Notes under the pieces: model-generated | What the model saw: only the letters and a program-made list of their open reading frames with translations | What the model was told of the DNA's origin: nothing | The model's database searches: none | Source of the DNA: a virus | Virus record (IMG/VR): IMGVR_UViG_3300033144_002959 | Coordinates: 1-64,000 of that record | Strand: one strand, 5' to 3' | Length of the DNA stretch: 64,000 nucleotides | Part shown: piece after piece, positions 31,117 through 40,916 of the stretch | Layout of the letters: each line of letters begins with the position of its first letter | Numbering within the stretch: position 1 is the first letter of the stretch | Made by a program: the position numbers and the translations under genes

Positions 31117-32496
31117 TCACTTTAATCCCAAGAATTTCGCTATCGTCAACAGCTTCGAAGGCTGTATCAACGCACTCGTATCAACCGTTGATCCCGTACT
31201 GTTATTCGTGAACTGCGAGTTACCCCGCACACTGATCGAGCCATCCGTACACGTTGCATCAAGCGTAACTTTGCCCTCCGATATATCCAGCGCCACCTTA
31301 TCATCGGCATGATCACAGTTGGTCAGCACAATCTCACCGCTGTACCCCCGCATATTCATAGTCGCCCCGATGCTCGATGCGTTCATACTAAATATCGGAC
31401 TCTCTGCTCCAGAACCTTCCGCGTGCGGATTGTTGTCAAACATCACATCGCCAGCTACCGCAATTTCCAACGTGCCGTCTAAGTCACAGTTATGAAAATG
31501 CCCATCAAGACCAGTTACCGAAAGTAACGTGCAGCGATTTGCATCTATTCGCCCAGACATAGCCCCAGTCAGATCACAAGACTGAAACTCTGACTTATCG
31601 ACATTCTGCCCGTTCAGGTCAATAACCGGCCCCCCAATCCCCAGAATCACAAAGTTCTTAATCAGCCTATCAACGGTCGCATCGGCCAGCACCACGAGCG
31701 ATTTGATATTGTTTGCTTCGGCATCGTCAATCGCATCTGACCAATTGTTGTACGGGGTTTGCTGATATCCATCACCGACCGGGATTGCTTCGGTATCGAT
31801 AAATATCGACCGCTGAACCTGACCATGAATGTCTTCGATCAGTGTCTGAACCGCGCCGGGGAATCCTACCAACGTTGAACCGGATGCTTTCTCCAATGTC
31901 AGATATGTGCCCACGCTTGGCACCGCCGGTTCAATAGTCACCGGTACAGCATCCACCGCCGTTGCATTTCCGCCGCCCAGAAAAACTGGCGTTACGTTGA
32001 ACACCGAGTAATTATCGAGCACGTCATACGTATTTCCCAACCCACTCGTAGGTACTTTTACCAGCAACGTATTCAGGTCAACAACAGAATCGATTGAGAC
32101 GATACTTCGATCATCCCAATTGATTATGAAACTGCCCCGCTTCACCAATGTAGCAACGAAATCCGCAGCCGTATCGATTACCTGAATCTTGCCACCAATC
32201 GGCGCAACTGATCCGGTCGTAATCGCCCCAGTCTCCGCTGGAGTTTGCCGGTCTTCGAATTGCGCCTGATTATTTTGGAACTGGTACGTGATACCAACTA
32301 AAGCACCGCCACCCAAATCCTCTTTACCGGAAGCATTGATTAACTTGGATTCCGACATACCCCGGAAACCATCTTCGACTTTGCGAATCGTATCGACCAT
32401 GTCTTGCGCATCAAATCTCGTACGCAAGTTTTTAATCACAGTTACCCGAGGATCGGCGTTAAAGTCTTGCTCGACGTCTTCCAGTGCGGTAGTCAT
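31117..32496 (-). CDS. Beta-helix virion protein/adhesin
   Basis: 459 residues. Residues 1-240 resemble a virion attachment part; the C-terminal half has repeating short strands (NFVILGIGGPVIDLNGQ, QSCDLTGAMSGRID) of a right-handed beta helix, typical of tailspikes. Likely an exposed host-recognition protein. No hydrolase residues can be named. Confidence 0.6.
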   Translation of the reverse strand: MTTALEDVEQDFNADPRVTVIKNLRTRFDAQDMVDTIRKVEDGFRGMSESKLINASGKEDLGGGALVGITYQFQNNQAQFEDRQTPAETGAITTGSVAPIGGKIQVIDTAADFVATLVKRGSFIINWDDRSIVSIDSVVDLNTLLVKVPTSGLGNTYDVLDNYSVFNVTPVFLGGGNATAVDAVPVTIEPAVPSVGTYLTLEKASGSTLVGFPGAVQTLIEDIHGQVQRSIFIDTEAIPVGDGYQQTPYNNWSDAIDDAEANNIKSLVVLADATVDRLIKNFVILGIGGPVIDLNGQNVDKSEFQSCDLTGAMSGRIDANRCTLLSVTGLDGHFHNCDLDGTLEIAVAGDVMFDNNPHAEGSGAESPIFSMNASSIGATMNMRGYSGEIVLTNCDHADDKVALDISEGKVTLDATCTDGSISVRGNSQFTNNSTGSTVDTSALIQPSKLLTIAKFLGLK

Positions 32497-33164
32497 TAGG
32501 CTTGCCCGATTTTGACCCCCAGTCCACGCAGCTCATTGTCACGTTGTATGCACAGCGAAGCCACGCCATTTAATTCAGCAATCGATTCGAACTCTTGCTT
32601 GATAATTTTATCAGCGGCATCGATAGCCTCACGAAACTTCTCGATCTGAACTTTCATCTGCTCCATATCGTAAGGCGGGAAATTGATGCGTACCGATTTG
32701 ATCTGCTCGTACTGAGCAATCTGAGCTTCGCTTACTTCCGTCAGTACCGGCTCACGGTTTTGTTCTTTAGCCCGGATACGCTCAGCCCCGTTCGCACCCA
32801 TGAGTTTGCAAAGCGAGCCATCGGGATCGAGCACTTTCAATTGTGCGTCACGATAACCGTCCATCGAAATCTTGCCTTGATAGTCCTGAATCTTCAGGCC
32901 CATTTCGCCTTTGAATTTCGTTTGCTGATCGACGTTAAGCTGACACTCTTGCATTCGGCTCTGCAAATAATCGACCTTTTGCTTCGGGTACTTGGCAATC
33001 AAGTCCTCGATTTTATTTTGCCGAATCGTATCGTGTACTAACGGCATCTGCGCCTTTACATCCGCAGCATTTTGCAAAGGCAAGTCTTCGATTTTCATCC
33101 CGCCAATGCGGATCGAAGCAATACCCTCTTCACCAATGTTCGACGTTACTTGTCCTACCGACAT
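32496..33164 (-). CDS. Hypothetical helical protein in tail module
   Basis: 222 residues, mostly long charged helices (KIEDLIAKYPKQKVDYLQSRMQECQLNVDQQTK), with a short N-terminal beta part. Start overlaps the previous gene. Possibly a fibre chaperone or virion component. Confidence 0.5.
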   Translation of the reverse strand: MSVGQVTSNIGEEGIASIRIGGMKIEDLPLQNAADVKAQMPLVHDTIRQNKIEDLIAKYPKQKVDYLQSRMQECQLNVDQQTKFKGEMGLKIQDYQGKISMDGYRDAQLKVLDPDGSLCKLMGANGAERIRAKEQNREPVLTEVSEAQIAQYEQIKSVRINFPPYDMEQMKVQIEKFREAIDAADKIIKQEFESIAELNGVASLCIQRDNELRGLGVKIGQA

Positions 33165-33187
33165 ATCTCTACTCCCTCTTAGGGACC

Positions 33188-33205
33188 GTGGCCCCGAAGG
33201 GCCAC
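33188..33205 (-). other. UUCG-capped hairpin between fibre genes
   Basis: Minus strand GTGGCCC-TTCG-GGGCCAC, a perfect 7-bp stem with the very stable UUCG loop. No T-run follows, so it is better read as an RNA-stabilising or processing hairpin between 33220-35841 and 32496-33164. Confidence 0.6.
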
Positions 33206-33219
33206 TAATACCCTAGCTC

Positions 33220-35841
33220 TTAGACTGCAATTGTGTCTGCTGTACGTACGACCGTAATCGATGCGCCGCCGTCTCCAACAAGCTGATTGATATCGAATGG
33301 CAGAATGACTTTGCCCTGCCGCACGTTACAAACTGTTGTGAAATCAGACGCCAATGTTTTGACAAAAGTATTCGACGTTGGATCACCAACTGCTTCAACA
33401 TCCAGAATCAAATCGTGAATGTTGTCAGCCGCCGCGTACGTCTGAATCAGCTTATTGATTTCATACGTGTTGCCAACATCGAAGTCATCCGGCGTACCGT
33501 AAAGCGGACTGATATCCAGAGTTATATCGTCAAATACATTCGTGACTTCCCAAACGTGTGTCGTTTTGCCACCGAAAGTATTGCGAACCAGATCACCACG
33601 AACAACCGGCGTACCGCCTGTCGAGAACAACTGTCCTGTATCGATCAACTGAGTTGTGCTCGCACTTGTCACCGTTCCGGTATCGGAAGTTGGCACCACC
33701 AAATCAAACTCTTCATCGGTGAAGTCCGTTGCAGCATATCGGTACCTGTGCTCTTCCAGCAAAGTCGTTTCAATGATTCTAATCCACGCTACAGGCGGAA
33801 CCTCAACATCCAACGTGCCCGCTACTCTTACGCGAACATCGCCTTGGTTGTTATAGCCGACCGCAGGCGCAGCCAAACCGCCATGCTGATCCTTATCAAC
33901 AACGCCCAACACCCCGGTATCCCGAGCTGCATACACCCGATCAAGTGCCAGCGTATTGCCAACCGAGTATGTAACCGTATTCGGCGGCGTCCGCAGTACA
34001 CCCAGATCATCCGTCAGAATGTAATTCTGCGTGTCATTGTCGTGGAACCCAGTGTAGTTAATGCAACGAGCACCGAACAACACCGTGCCTGTAAACGTGC
34101 CAAACGGCGCACCCTTGGGCGACGTGAACGTTTGAATGCCACCGCCCGCACCGGCAAAGAACAACGTTGCGCCAGCGCCATTTTCAACAATAACATCCGC
34201 CGCACCTTCATCGACAAGAATCGAGTTGTCAACCACAGCATCCAGTGAAGTCTGTTGATCCGTCAGTACGACATGCGCAGGTGTACGAGTATCGTGATTT
34301 GACATCGCTCGCGAGCCATAATTAGGCTGAGCCGCGATGATAATGTCCTCGCCTTCATCCACGTTGAACGTCGCATCCGAATCAACTTCGTACACAGCAT
34401 CTGCACCACGATAAACTTCACCATCGATATTGACACCAACACCAAACAGATCGGTCGAATTGCCACCTCGTCGAGTAACGTATTTCAGTCGCTCATAAGT
34501 CTTAGCTGCGGTTACACCGTTAGCACCCGGACCCTGCGAATCAATCTGGGCCGAATATGGCTCAACACCACCGACACCATCGTGATCAACTTCAATGTCG
34601 CCCAGCACAATCGTTACCGATCCGCCTTCGCCAACTCCAGCATCAGTAGGCCCGCCCGTGTTAGACGCTGGCGCACCCGCTGTACCTGAAGCATCGCCAT
34701 CCGCGCCTGTCGCGAAATCATATTCGGTAACTGCCGCCGCTGACAGATCGGTCAAATCACCGACGATGTAATACTCAAGCGTTGGCGTCGCACCTGATCC
34801 GCCGACTGTGATAATGCCTCGCGCTGTCGCCGCAGCCCACGATGCACCAACGTAAATACCATTACCCACTTCCCACGTATTCGAAGCGCCTGACAATGTC
34901 GTGCGTCGATACCCAGTCGTGTTGTTAATATCTGGAGCTGAAGCGAGCGGGAGCGCTGAGAATCCACCTGCGATTACATTCAATCGGAAGTTGTCATATA
35001 GGGATGTGTATCTGCGTGAGAATACCTCCACGTCCCCACTCGCAATCGTTACGCCAGCGTCAATCACCTTAACGAGAATCGAAATAATTCCCAGAGAGAC
35101 TGCTGCGTCAGTAGCCCACCACTGGAAATTGCCTTCCCAGTCTGTCAGCTTGATTCGATCCTGCACCATGTAAACTTCGGTGCCATTCGGGACACTACCA
35201 ATCGCCTGAATCGCGGACCACTGGTTATTGCCGTCAAGGCCAATTTCGGTACTTACCAAATCAACCGTGCCCGCGCCGCCGTCAGTCGTGCACTCCAACG
35301 TGCCGGTATCCAAATTAAAAATATCCCCCGTTACCGGCGTCGAATCATTCGGTCGAATCCAAACAATCGTGTCACCGTTCTGGGCAATTTCGAAATCCAG
35401 CAACGTACCTTGATCGGTACCGTCTGTGATCTGCCTGCCAATATCGCCTGTTATAAAATTCGTACCAAGCCCCTGCGAGTACACCTTACGGAGTACACCA
35501 TGACCATCGATATCAGTTTCGGGAGTCGAGAGTGACCAATCAGCTGTGATCGCACCCTCTTTGAGATATTCGGTTGAACTCTTCGGCATGAAAAAGTGAT
35601 TGATCAGCGTAAATGAATTCGGCGTTACCGGAATCATCGGATTCGTAAAGCCCATCGCGATAAAGTCATCGGTCACTTCAGCGATTGCTGAGTAAAGCGT
35701 ACGAGTAGAAATGACATTCTCTGTCGCTGGTGTCGCAGTCCTTCTCACCGTGCGCAGCCCTGTGTTTAATGTGGCTGGCACCGTTATTTCATCCTGAAAT
35801 AAGATTTCCCAGTCGCCGCCTAAAATCGTGATAGTGGTCAT
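33220..35841 (-). CDS. Large tail appendage/fibre protein
   Basis: 873 residues, almost all beta-strand with many Gly/Asp/Thr, as in phage fibres. Repeated strand blocks such as VTYSVGNTLALDRVYAAR and DITLDISPLYGTPDDFDVG point to beta-sheet repeats. No catalytic motif recognised. Part of the adhesin module. The gap before it, 35842-35917, holds nothing recognisable. Confidence 0.55.
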   Translation of the reverse strand: MTTITILGGDWEILFQDEITVPATLNTGLRTVRRTATPATENVISTRTLYSAIAEVTDDFIAMGFTNPMIPVTPNSFTLINHFFMPKSSTEYLKEGAITADWSLSTPETDIDGHGVLRKVYSQGLGTNFITGDIGRQITDGTDQGTLLDFEIAQNGDTIVWIRPNDSTPVTGDIFNLDTGTLECTTDGGAGTVDLVSTEIGLDGNNQWSAIQAIGSVPNGTEVYMVQDRIKLTDWEGNFQWWATDAAVSLGIISILVKVIDAGVTIASGDVEVFSRRYTSLYDNFRLNVIAGGFSALPLASAPDINNTTGYRRTTLSGASNTWEVGNGIYVGASWAAATARGIITVGGSGATPTLEYYIVGDLTDLSAAAVTEYDFATGADGDASGTAGAPASNTGGPTDAGVGEGGSVTIVLGDIEVDHDGVGGVEPYSAQIDSQGPGANGVTAAKTYERLKYVTRRGGNSTDLFGVGVNIDGEVYRGADAVYEVDSDATFNVDEGEDIIIAAQPNYGSRAMSNHDTRTPAHVVLTDQQTSLDAVVDNSILVDEGAADVIVENGAGATLFFAGAGGGIQTFTSPKGAPFGTFTGTVLFGARCINYTGFHDNDTQNYILTDDLGVLRTPPNTVTYSVGNTLALDRVYAARDTGVLGVVDKDQHGGLAAPAVGYNNQGDVRVRVAGTLDVEVPPVAWIRIIETTLLEEHRYRYAATDFTDEEFDLVVPTSDTGTVTSASTTQLIDTGQLFSTGGTPVVRGDLVRNTFGGKTTHVWEVTNVFDDITLDISPLYGTPDDFDVGNTYEINKLIQTYAAADNIHDLILDVEAVGDPTSNTFVKTLASDFTTVCNVRQGKVILPFDINQLVGDGGASITVVRTADTIAV

Positions 35842-35917
35842 TCAAATCTCCAATTCAAAATACCACCCAAGCGGCGGCAAGGCTATTCTACGTGGCAGTG
35901 TAAAACCGCCACCCTGT

Positions 35918-38116
35918 TTAGTCATTAGCTGGATCGAATAATGCCAGCGAGTTGATATTCCAAGGCACCGTCGTTGTCAACCCCGCTGGCAGTACCTCCC
36001 TCTTCAAGTCCTGTCGAAAATACTTCGTCACGTCCAGCGTCGCAAAGCGGCCAGCAGCACCAAGGGTCGATGTACCGGCAACAGATACTCGTGCTCGTAC
36101 GTAATAAAACGGACCTTGGCTGTTGATTGTCGTGACTATCCATCCCGCCTCCGCGTCAAACTCATATATAAATTCACCAACTGATCCAAAATTCGGATTC
36201 GGGTCTGCATCTGTAAACGTCAGCGCAACCCACGCACCATTCCAAAACTCCCAGACAATCGTCGGCTCGCCCGCCGTATGCGCCACCGACACTTCCAACT
36301 TGAACCGGATCGTGCCATTAGGGCCATTTATAAATTGTTCACTATGGCCCAAGTAGTACGCATCATTGACGTCCTGCGGGTTATCCGGGGTCAGAGTCAT
36401 GTCATCGTCGGTCGAGCTGTTTGCTTCCATTGTCTCGTCGGTTAGAACCGCGCCATCATCAGCAACCGCTGCATTCGGCAAACCGTTCTGAGCCGCCCGC
36501 ACGATAATATCGACACCCGCACCAAACGCACCTTCGTAGTTGAACGTGGTCAGAGCAGCCACGCCATTTGAGTCAGCAAGAATTTCCGCGATCACATCCC
36601 CGACAGTCAGCGACCCAACCGTTTCGTTGGCTATGAACTTGACCGCCGCGCCTTCGGTCATTCCGTTCGCTTCGATGGTCTGCGCATTGGTGATCGTCAG
36701 ATTCGACGGGCTAGACAGCGACGTAGTATCCGTCGTAATCGTGCCCGCCCCGTTTTGTAAATTGATTGTAATAAGAGCTGTGCTCGTAACCGGATCAACA
36801 TCAATAAAAGCATCGGCAGTATCATCAGCGCCATAGCCACTGTTCTGCCAATTGTCGAAGTTGTACACGAACGGCCCTGCTCCAGTAGGACGCAACCTCA
36901 CGCCGTAGCCTGAACCATCACTGTTGAACGTCAGATCGGTCAGGTCACTCCTGTTGTGCTGGGTTTCGTCAAGCAGCAGCGCCCCGGTGGCATCGTTCGA
37001 TCCATTGAACGTAACCTGATCCATGTTTACGAGGCCGGGGTCAACCTGATCGCAATTAACCAGAATCGTAGCAACCCAAAACTTATCCACGTCGTTTGCT
37101 ACGTTGCAATTGATTGCGCCAATATCAACCAACGTACAGCTATTCATCTGCACGAAATCCATATCGGCATCAGACATATCAAACTGTGCTCGCGTACTGA
37201 CCCCCACGATAACAACGCGAGTTATAACCCAAGAATTTATGCCGGTCGAATTACCTACCAACCTAAATGGGAAGTGCGTGTCGGCCACAATATGACCGCC
37301 CTGATTGTCTCCAATCCAAAACCACTGAGTATCTGTCGAAGTGAAATAGCTATCTGACGTCCCTGCCGGTGGATTCCCCCATTGAGTCGGCGCGAAAAAT
37401 CCATACTCAGTACCCTTCGGGTTGTTAACCATTCCCAGACCAGCGGTAATATCATCAGCAGCCACATCGACCATCGTTTCAGGGGTGCCGACTGTGCCAC
37501 CCTCAATCGTCAACGCATAACCAGTAACAGACGAGACACTGTTCAGGATGTAATAGATGCCATCGCACCAAGCATTTTTCGCCGTCGATACAGCTTTCAC
37601 CAACCCAAACGAGCCATACCCGATTTGCAGAACAGCGGTGTGATCCAGTCCCGCTTCTGTGCCGTTATAAACGAAGTGATCAGTGCCCGCTGACCCCGGC
37701 GCTGCCACAATCACAGACACATCGAGCTTCATAACGCCAAATCGAAACTCGTAGGGGAACCCTGCGATATCAGCACCATTAACGGCATACCCTACGATGT
37801 CACCGCCAGCACCATCGGCCCCATCGCCAAACGCGATCAGCCCACCGACGTTCCCAAAAAGCTCTCCGAGGTTGTACTTGATAATCATGTAGATAGTCAT
37901 GTCCGACATATCTACGTTGAACGTACTTCCGGCCTGATCTTGGTCGAACAATAAAACCTCTTGTGCGTCAGCTACCTGAAACTCAATAGAGTTCGAGCCT
38001 TGAACAACGGTACCAACAATGTTGCTCGTTCCTGTAGGCGCAGCGGACGTATCGCCACTGACATCAGCAGCAGCTTCGCAGTCCTGAAGTCGAGTTCTGT
38101 TGTCAACCAGACTCAT
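35918..38116 (-). CDS. Large tail fibre/adhesin protein
   Basis: 732 residues, beta-rich. The N-terminal part (DMTIYMIIKYNLGELFG) resembles a LamG/concanavalin-like sandwich. Central strands may form a beta helix (FNGSNDATGALLLDETQHN). C-terminal block IRFKLEVSVAHTAGEPTIVWEFW. Overlaps its neighbour by one base. Likely host-recognition component. Confidence 0.55.
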   Translation of the reverse strand: MSLVDNRTRLQDCEAAADVSGDTSAAPTGTSNIVGTVVQGSNSIEFQVADAQEVLLFDQDQAGSTFNVDMSDMTIYMIIKYNLGELFGNVGGLIAFGDGADGAGGDIVGYAVNGADIAGFPYEFRFGVMKLDVSVIVAAPGSAGTDHFVYNGTEAGLDHTAVLQIGYGSFGLVKAVSTAKNAWCDGIYYILNSVSSVTGYALTIEGGTVGTPETMVDVAADDITAGLGMVNNPKGTEYGFFAPTQWGNPPAGTSDSYFTSTDTQWFWIGDNQGGHIVADTHFPFRLVGNSTGINSWVITRVVIVGVSTRAQFDMSDADMDFVQMNSCTLVDIGAINCNVANDVDKFWVATILVNCDQVDPGLVNMDQVTFNGSNDATGALLLDETQHNRSDLTDLTFNSDGSGYGVRLRPTGAGPFVYNFDNWQNSGYGADDTADAFIDVDPVTSTALITINLQNGAGTITTDTTSLSSPSNLTITNAQTIEANGMTEGAAVKFIANETVGSLTVGDVIAEILADSNGVAALTTFNYEGAFGAGVDIIVRAAQNGLPNAAVADDGAVLTDETMEANSSTDDDMTLTPDNPQDVNDAYYLGHSEQFINGPNGTIRFKLEVSVAHTAGEPTIVWEFWNGAWVALTFTDADPNPNFGSVGEFIYEFDAEAGWIVTTINSQGPFYYVRARVSVAGTSTLGAAGRFATLDVTKYFRQDLKREVLPAGLTTTVPWNINSLALFDPAND

Positions 38117-38514
38117 TACTGACCATGCCTAATCGCCAGCGCAATCGCTGCCGCTTCTGACGGATACAAATGCGTTTTCGCAACCGACTTGATTTTGTAA
38201 GTCTCTCCAGCTTCAGCATGTTCCATGTTGGAGTAGTCGGTGCTGCCAGTAATCAAAACGATGTCGCCCTGCGGAATATCGGCCATGCCTTTGGTACCGG
38301 TTGGTTCAAGGAATACTCGCGCACCATCGCCAGCAGCCGCCAGAGCTTCTTCCATCGTAGCGTGTTGCTCAAGCTGGAAGGCATCCAAACCGGGTATGAA
38401 AGGCACGAACATAATCCGTTGAACCTCAAACGCACCCTTGATCTGTCGCCACAACTGGTACTCCGCCACTGACGGTAGCTGTGTCTGTTCCCATCTTGCG
38501 ATTATCGTGATCAA
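38116..38514 (-). CDS. Hypothetical protein, SPOUT-like hint
   Basis: 132 residues from a TTG in TTGA overlapping the previous stop. ARVFLEPTGTKGMADIP..GDIVLITGS..SN resembles the late part of SPOUT-class RNA methyltransferase-like phage proteins. The similarity is weak. Could instead be a fibre accessory protein. Confidence 0.4.
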   Translation of the reverse strand: MITIIARWEQTQLPSVAEYQLWRQIKGAFEVQRIMFVPFIPGLDAFQLEQHATMEEALAAAGDGARVFLEPTGTKGMADIPQGDIVLITGSTDYSNMEHAEAGETYKIKSVAKTHLYPSEAAAIALAIRHGQ

Positions 38515-39062
38515 CTGGTCACCTTCGGTATCAAATGCTTATCCGGGCACCGACATTTTGCTTCCTTTACCGGGTACGGATAGGCCCCAGCAAGCATCGT
38601 CACCCGGTTTGTGTCCCCGTGAATCGCCTTGATACCGTGGATTGCGTGATCCTTCATGACCGCCGCCCAACCAACCTTCGGTTGAAAACAATCAATCTCA
38701 TTCATGTCAGGATCGAGTATCGCCAACCCACCGCCAGACTCCGGCACTTGCAAATACAGGATCATCGTACGGCCATCCCACTGGTGCGTATGTGGCATTT
38801 TCAATTGCCACTCGGGATCATGCTTTGGCGGAGTGTGTTCGCATTTCTCCAGAGCTTGAATATCGGAAACCCAGTACAACCAGTGATCGACCTCATAGCC
38901 CATTTCGTCTTCGATAATTGACTTTGCGTAATCCTTAAAAACTTGCGGTACGTTATTCGTCTCACAGGTCTTATGCGCCCCAGACACGTTTGCTAGAACG
39001 TGCTCCCGCAGCATGTCCACCGGGCAATCCTTCCATTCAAAAACTTCGAATACGTTTTCCAT
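38511..39062 (-). CDS. Putative 2OG-Fe(II) oxygenase A
   Basis: 183 residues. PHTHQWDGRTMILYLQVPESGGG, then FQPKVGWAAVM, and HAIHGI with NRVTML fit the double-stranded beta-helix of prolyl-4-hydroxylase-like oxygenases: first metal His/Asp group, GG turn, last metal His and 2OG-binding Arg. Adjacent paralogue at 39062-39598. Such enzymes hydroxylate protein, nucleic acid or small molecules; the substrate here is unknown. Confidence 0.6.
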   Translation of the reverse strand: MENVFEVFEWKDCPVDMLREHVLANVSGAHKTCETNNVPQVFKDYAKSIIEDEMGYEVDHWLYWVSDIQALEKCEHTPPKHDPEWQLKMPHTHQWDGRTMILYLQVPESGGGLAILDPDMNEIDCFQPKVGWAAVMKDHAIHGIKAIHGDTNRVTMLAGAYPYPVKEAKCRCPDKHLIPKVTS

Positions 39063-39598
39063 TACCTATACCCCGTTGCAATAATCGTCATACGATCTGT
39101 TTCACCGAACACTTCCTCAACGCCGTGCTCGCACCAACCATCCAGTACAACTGTCGTTCCCAACTCTGGCGTAACTCGACCTTTCTCGGTAACTGCATCG
39201 TCCTCAAAGACCACCGTATCGCCACCAGAATCAGGCAGCTGTACGTAATGCACGCACGTCAAACCATCCCACTGGTGATTGTGTGGAAAGCCTTTGGCCC
39301 AGCCCACTCGATTACTCACGTGGCCGGGGTGCACCATGCCAGTCCAGTACCGCCATTTCGCTTCGTCGTATTTGTAATCGACTGCATCCAAACAATCCCG
39401 GTAATGTTGCTTCAACTCTTCCGGTAATTTATTTCTATCAACGTCTCTCGCCGACGTGTTGTTGTCCACCGCATTGTCACGAACTACTTCCCGCAACAAC
39501 TCAAGCGGAGACTCAGAGAAATCAAATACTTCCAGTACCGGAAAACAATCATCCGGTCTCCTGTGCCCAGTACCCATCGCAACTATTTCGTTCACCAT
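39062..39598 (-). CDS. Putative 2OG-Fe(II) oxygenase B
   Basis: 178 residues from MVNEIVAMGT. Same pattern as its neighbour: PHNHQWDGLTCVHYVQLPDSGG, VTPELGTTVVL, CEHGVEEV and DRMTII. The two overlap by one base and probably arose by duplication. The longer frame upstream overlaps another gene and was not used. Confidence 0.6.
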   Translation of the reverse strand: MVNEIVAMGTGHRRPDDCFPVLEVFDFSESPLELLREVVRDNAVDNNTSARDVDRNKLPEELKQHYRDCLDAVDYKYDEAKWRYWTGMVHPGHVSNRVGWAKGFPHNHQWDGLTCVHYVQLPDSGGDTVVFEDDAVTEKGRVTPELGTTVVLDGWCEHGVEEVFGETDRMTIIATGYR

Positions 39599-39608
39599 CC
39601 AAGCTCTC

Positions 39609-40049
39609 TCACGTGTACGTAAAGCCCAAGCGGTCATCCCAGACTTTGTCAAAATCCGAAGTACCTCCGGCCCAGCGAAATTCAAAATCATCTTGACCGT
39701 CACCACCAGTAATGACATCGATCTTTTGAATGCGCCATGCGTTCGTGGCATCTAATGTCCCCGGCTGAGCCTGACCCTTGTAGATCACTGCTTCACCAAC
39801 AAAATCAACTCTCGTTGCAAATGGCACATCACTCTCCGCTGCGGGGCCTTGAACACCAACGTCGGATATAATAACGCTTCCGTCCTCGGCCTCGATAACC
39901 GTAGTCGTTTGTTCAACAGAAATTACTTCGGAATCATCCGGCTGGACAACTACCGTGGTCTCATCAACCTGCGTAATAACATCAGCAGCATCAACGTCAT
40001 TGACGACAACACTGCCATCGTCGTTGACAATTACTTGAAACTGAGCCAT
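39609..40049 (-). CDS. Virion-associated small protein
   Basis: 146 residues. First half acidic beta repeats (VVVNDVDAADVITQVDETTV), second half DFVGEAVIYKGQAQPGTLDATNAWRI, a pattern typical of minor virion proteins near fibres. Exact role unknown. Confidence 0.55.
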   Translation of the reverse strand: MAQFQVIVNDDGSVVVNDVDAADVITQVDETTVVVQPDDSEVISVEQTTTVIEAEDGSVIISDVGVQGPAAESDVPFATRVDFVGEAVIYKGQAQPGTLDATNAWRIQKIDVITGGDGQDDFEFRWAGGTSDFDKVWDDRLGFTYT

Positions 40050-40052
40050 GAC

Positions 40053-40427
40053 CTATGGCCTCGTGACGTTAGCGACTGACTTAACTTTTCCCTCAAGCAA
40101 TCGAATCACGCAGGTAACGTCGGAAATCAAAGTCATTTCCAAATCGTAAACGCCAGCAGCCCACGTAATGTCATCGGTTACATCCGCCCCAACCTCCAGT
40201 AGAATCCCACCGTCAACACCGGATAACGTAATCGATCCTTCGTCAACGGCGGGAGCGGTGCTACGGAGCGCCAGAAGTATTGCGGTCGCGGCTGCACTTT
40301 CCCGAATGTGCATTTCTGCCGTGTAGTCACTGGTATCGATTGGATTGCCATCCGAATCATTCCACGTCAGCTGCTTGGAGAACTTGGCCCCGACTTCAAA
40401 TGTTAAAGCTAACTTTCCAGCTGACAT
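40053..40427 (-). CDS. Beta-sandwich minor virion protein
   Basis: 124 residues. LTWNDSDGNPIDTSDYTAEMHIR..GVDGGILLEVGADVTDDI..GVYDLEM matches the short beta-sandwich (BppU/Ig-like N-terminal) often used to join baseplate and receptor-binding proteins. Confidence 0.6.
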   Translation of the reverse strand: MSAGKLALTFEVGAKFSKQLTWNDSDGNPIDTSDYTAEMHIRESAAATAILLALRSTAPAVDEGSITLSGVDGGILLEVGADVTDDITWAAGVYDLEMTLISDVTCVIRLLEGKVKSVANVTRP

Positions 40428-40438
40428 GAGCTACCCCT

Positions 40439-40454
40439 GTCCAATTGATTGGAC
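40439..40454. repeat. 16-bp near-palindrome, TG centre
   Basis: Exact GTCCAATTGATTGGAC, one base from the stop of 40456-40866 and 12 bases before the start of 40053-40427. Confidence 0.8.
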
Positions 40455-40455
40455 G

Positions 40456-40866
40456 CTAGTCCAGATAGTTTACTGCCAGTGTGTAAGTGATCGAATCCGT
40501 GTCCCCGTGCGTCAACACCACCCTCCACAAATAAGGCAGACCATCTTTCGCGACAAGATTCGCAACCGCTGTCAGGTCAGGGTGAACTTTGTAAATATTG
40601 AACACCGCTGTCGTCACCGCTACACCGGTCAAAATGTTGTACCACGTATCCGAGCCGTAATCGTACCCGTCGATGGTCGCTACAACAGACGGAGTTGACG
40701 TGATAGACGTAGCATCCAACAGGATATGAGCACCACGAAACCGCTGATGATTCGTCAGGAACGGGTACTCCGGTGCCGGAGTGGCATTAGGTACATCGGT
40801 TACTGGCGTCTCTGTTCGTGCTGCGCTTGTTAGCAGAACAATTGATTGCTGTACTGGTCCGCTCAT
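40456..40866 (-). CDS. Minor virion protein, paralogue of 40917-41813
   Basis: 136 residues. The C-terminal 70 residues (IDGYDYGSDTWYNILTG..LPYLWRVVLTHGD) match the C-terminal part of the next gene upstream, so this domain was duplicated. Likely a small beta-sandwich of the tail tip. Function inferred from position. Confidence 0.55.
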   Translation of the reverse strand: MSGPVQQSIVLLTSAARTETPVTDVPNATPAPEYPFLTNHQRFRGAHILLDATSITSTPSVVATIDGYDYGSDTWYNILTGVAVTTAVFNIYKVHPDLTAVANLVAKDGLPYLWRVVLTHGDTDSITYTLAVNYLD

Positions 40867-40916
40867 TTCAATCCTCCGTCATTGGTAGCCATTAAACAAC
40901 TACCACGTTAATTCCA

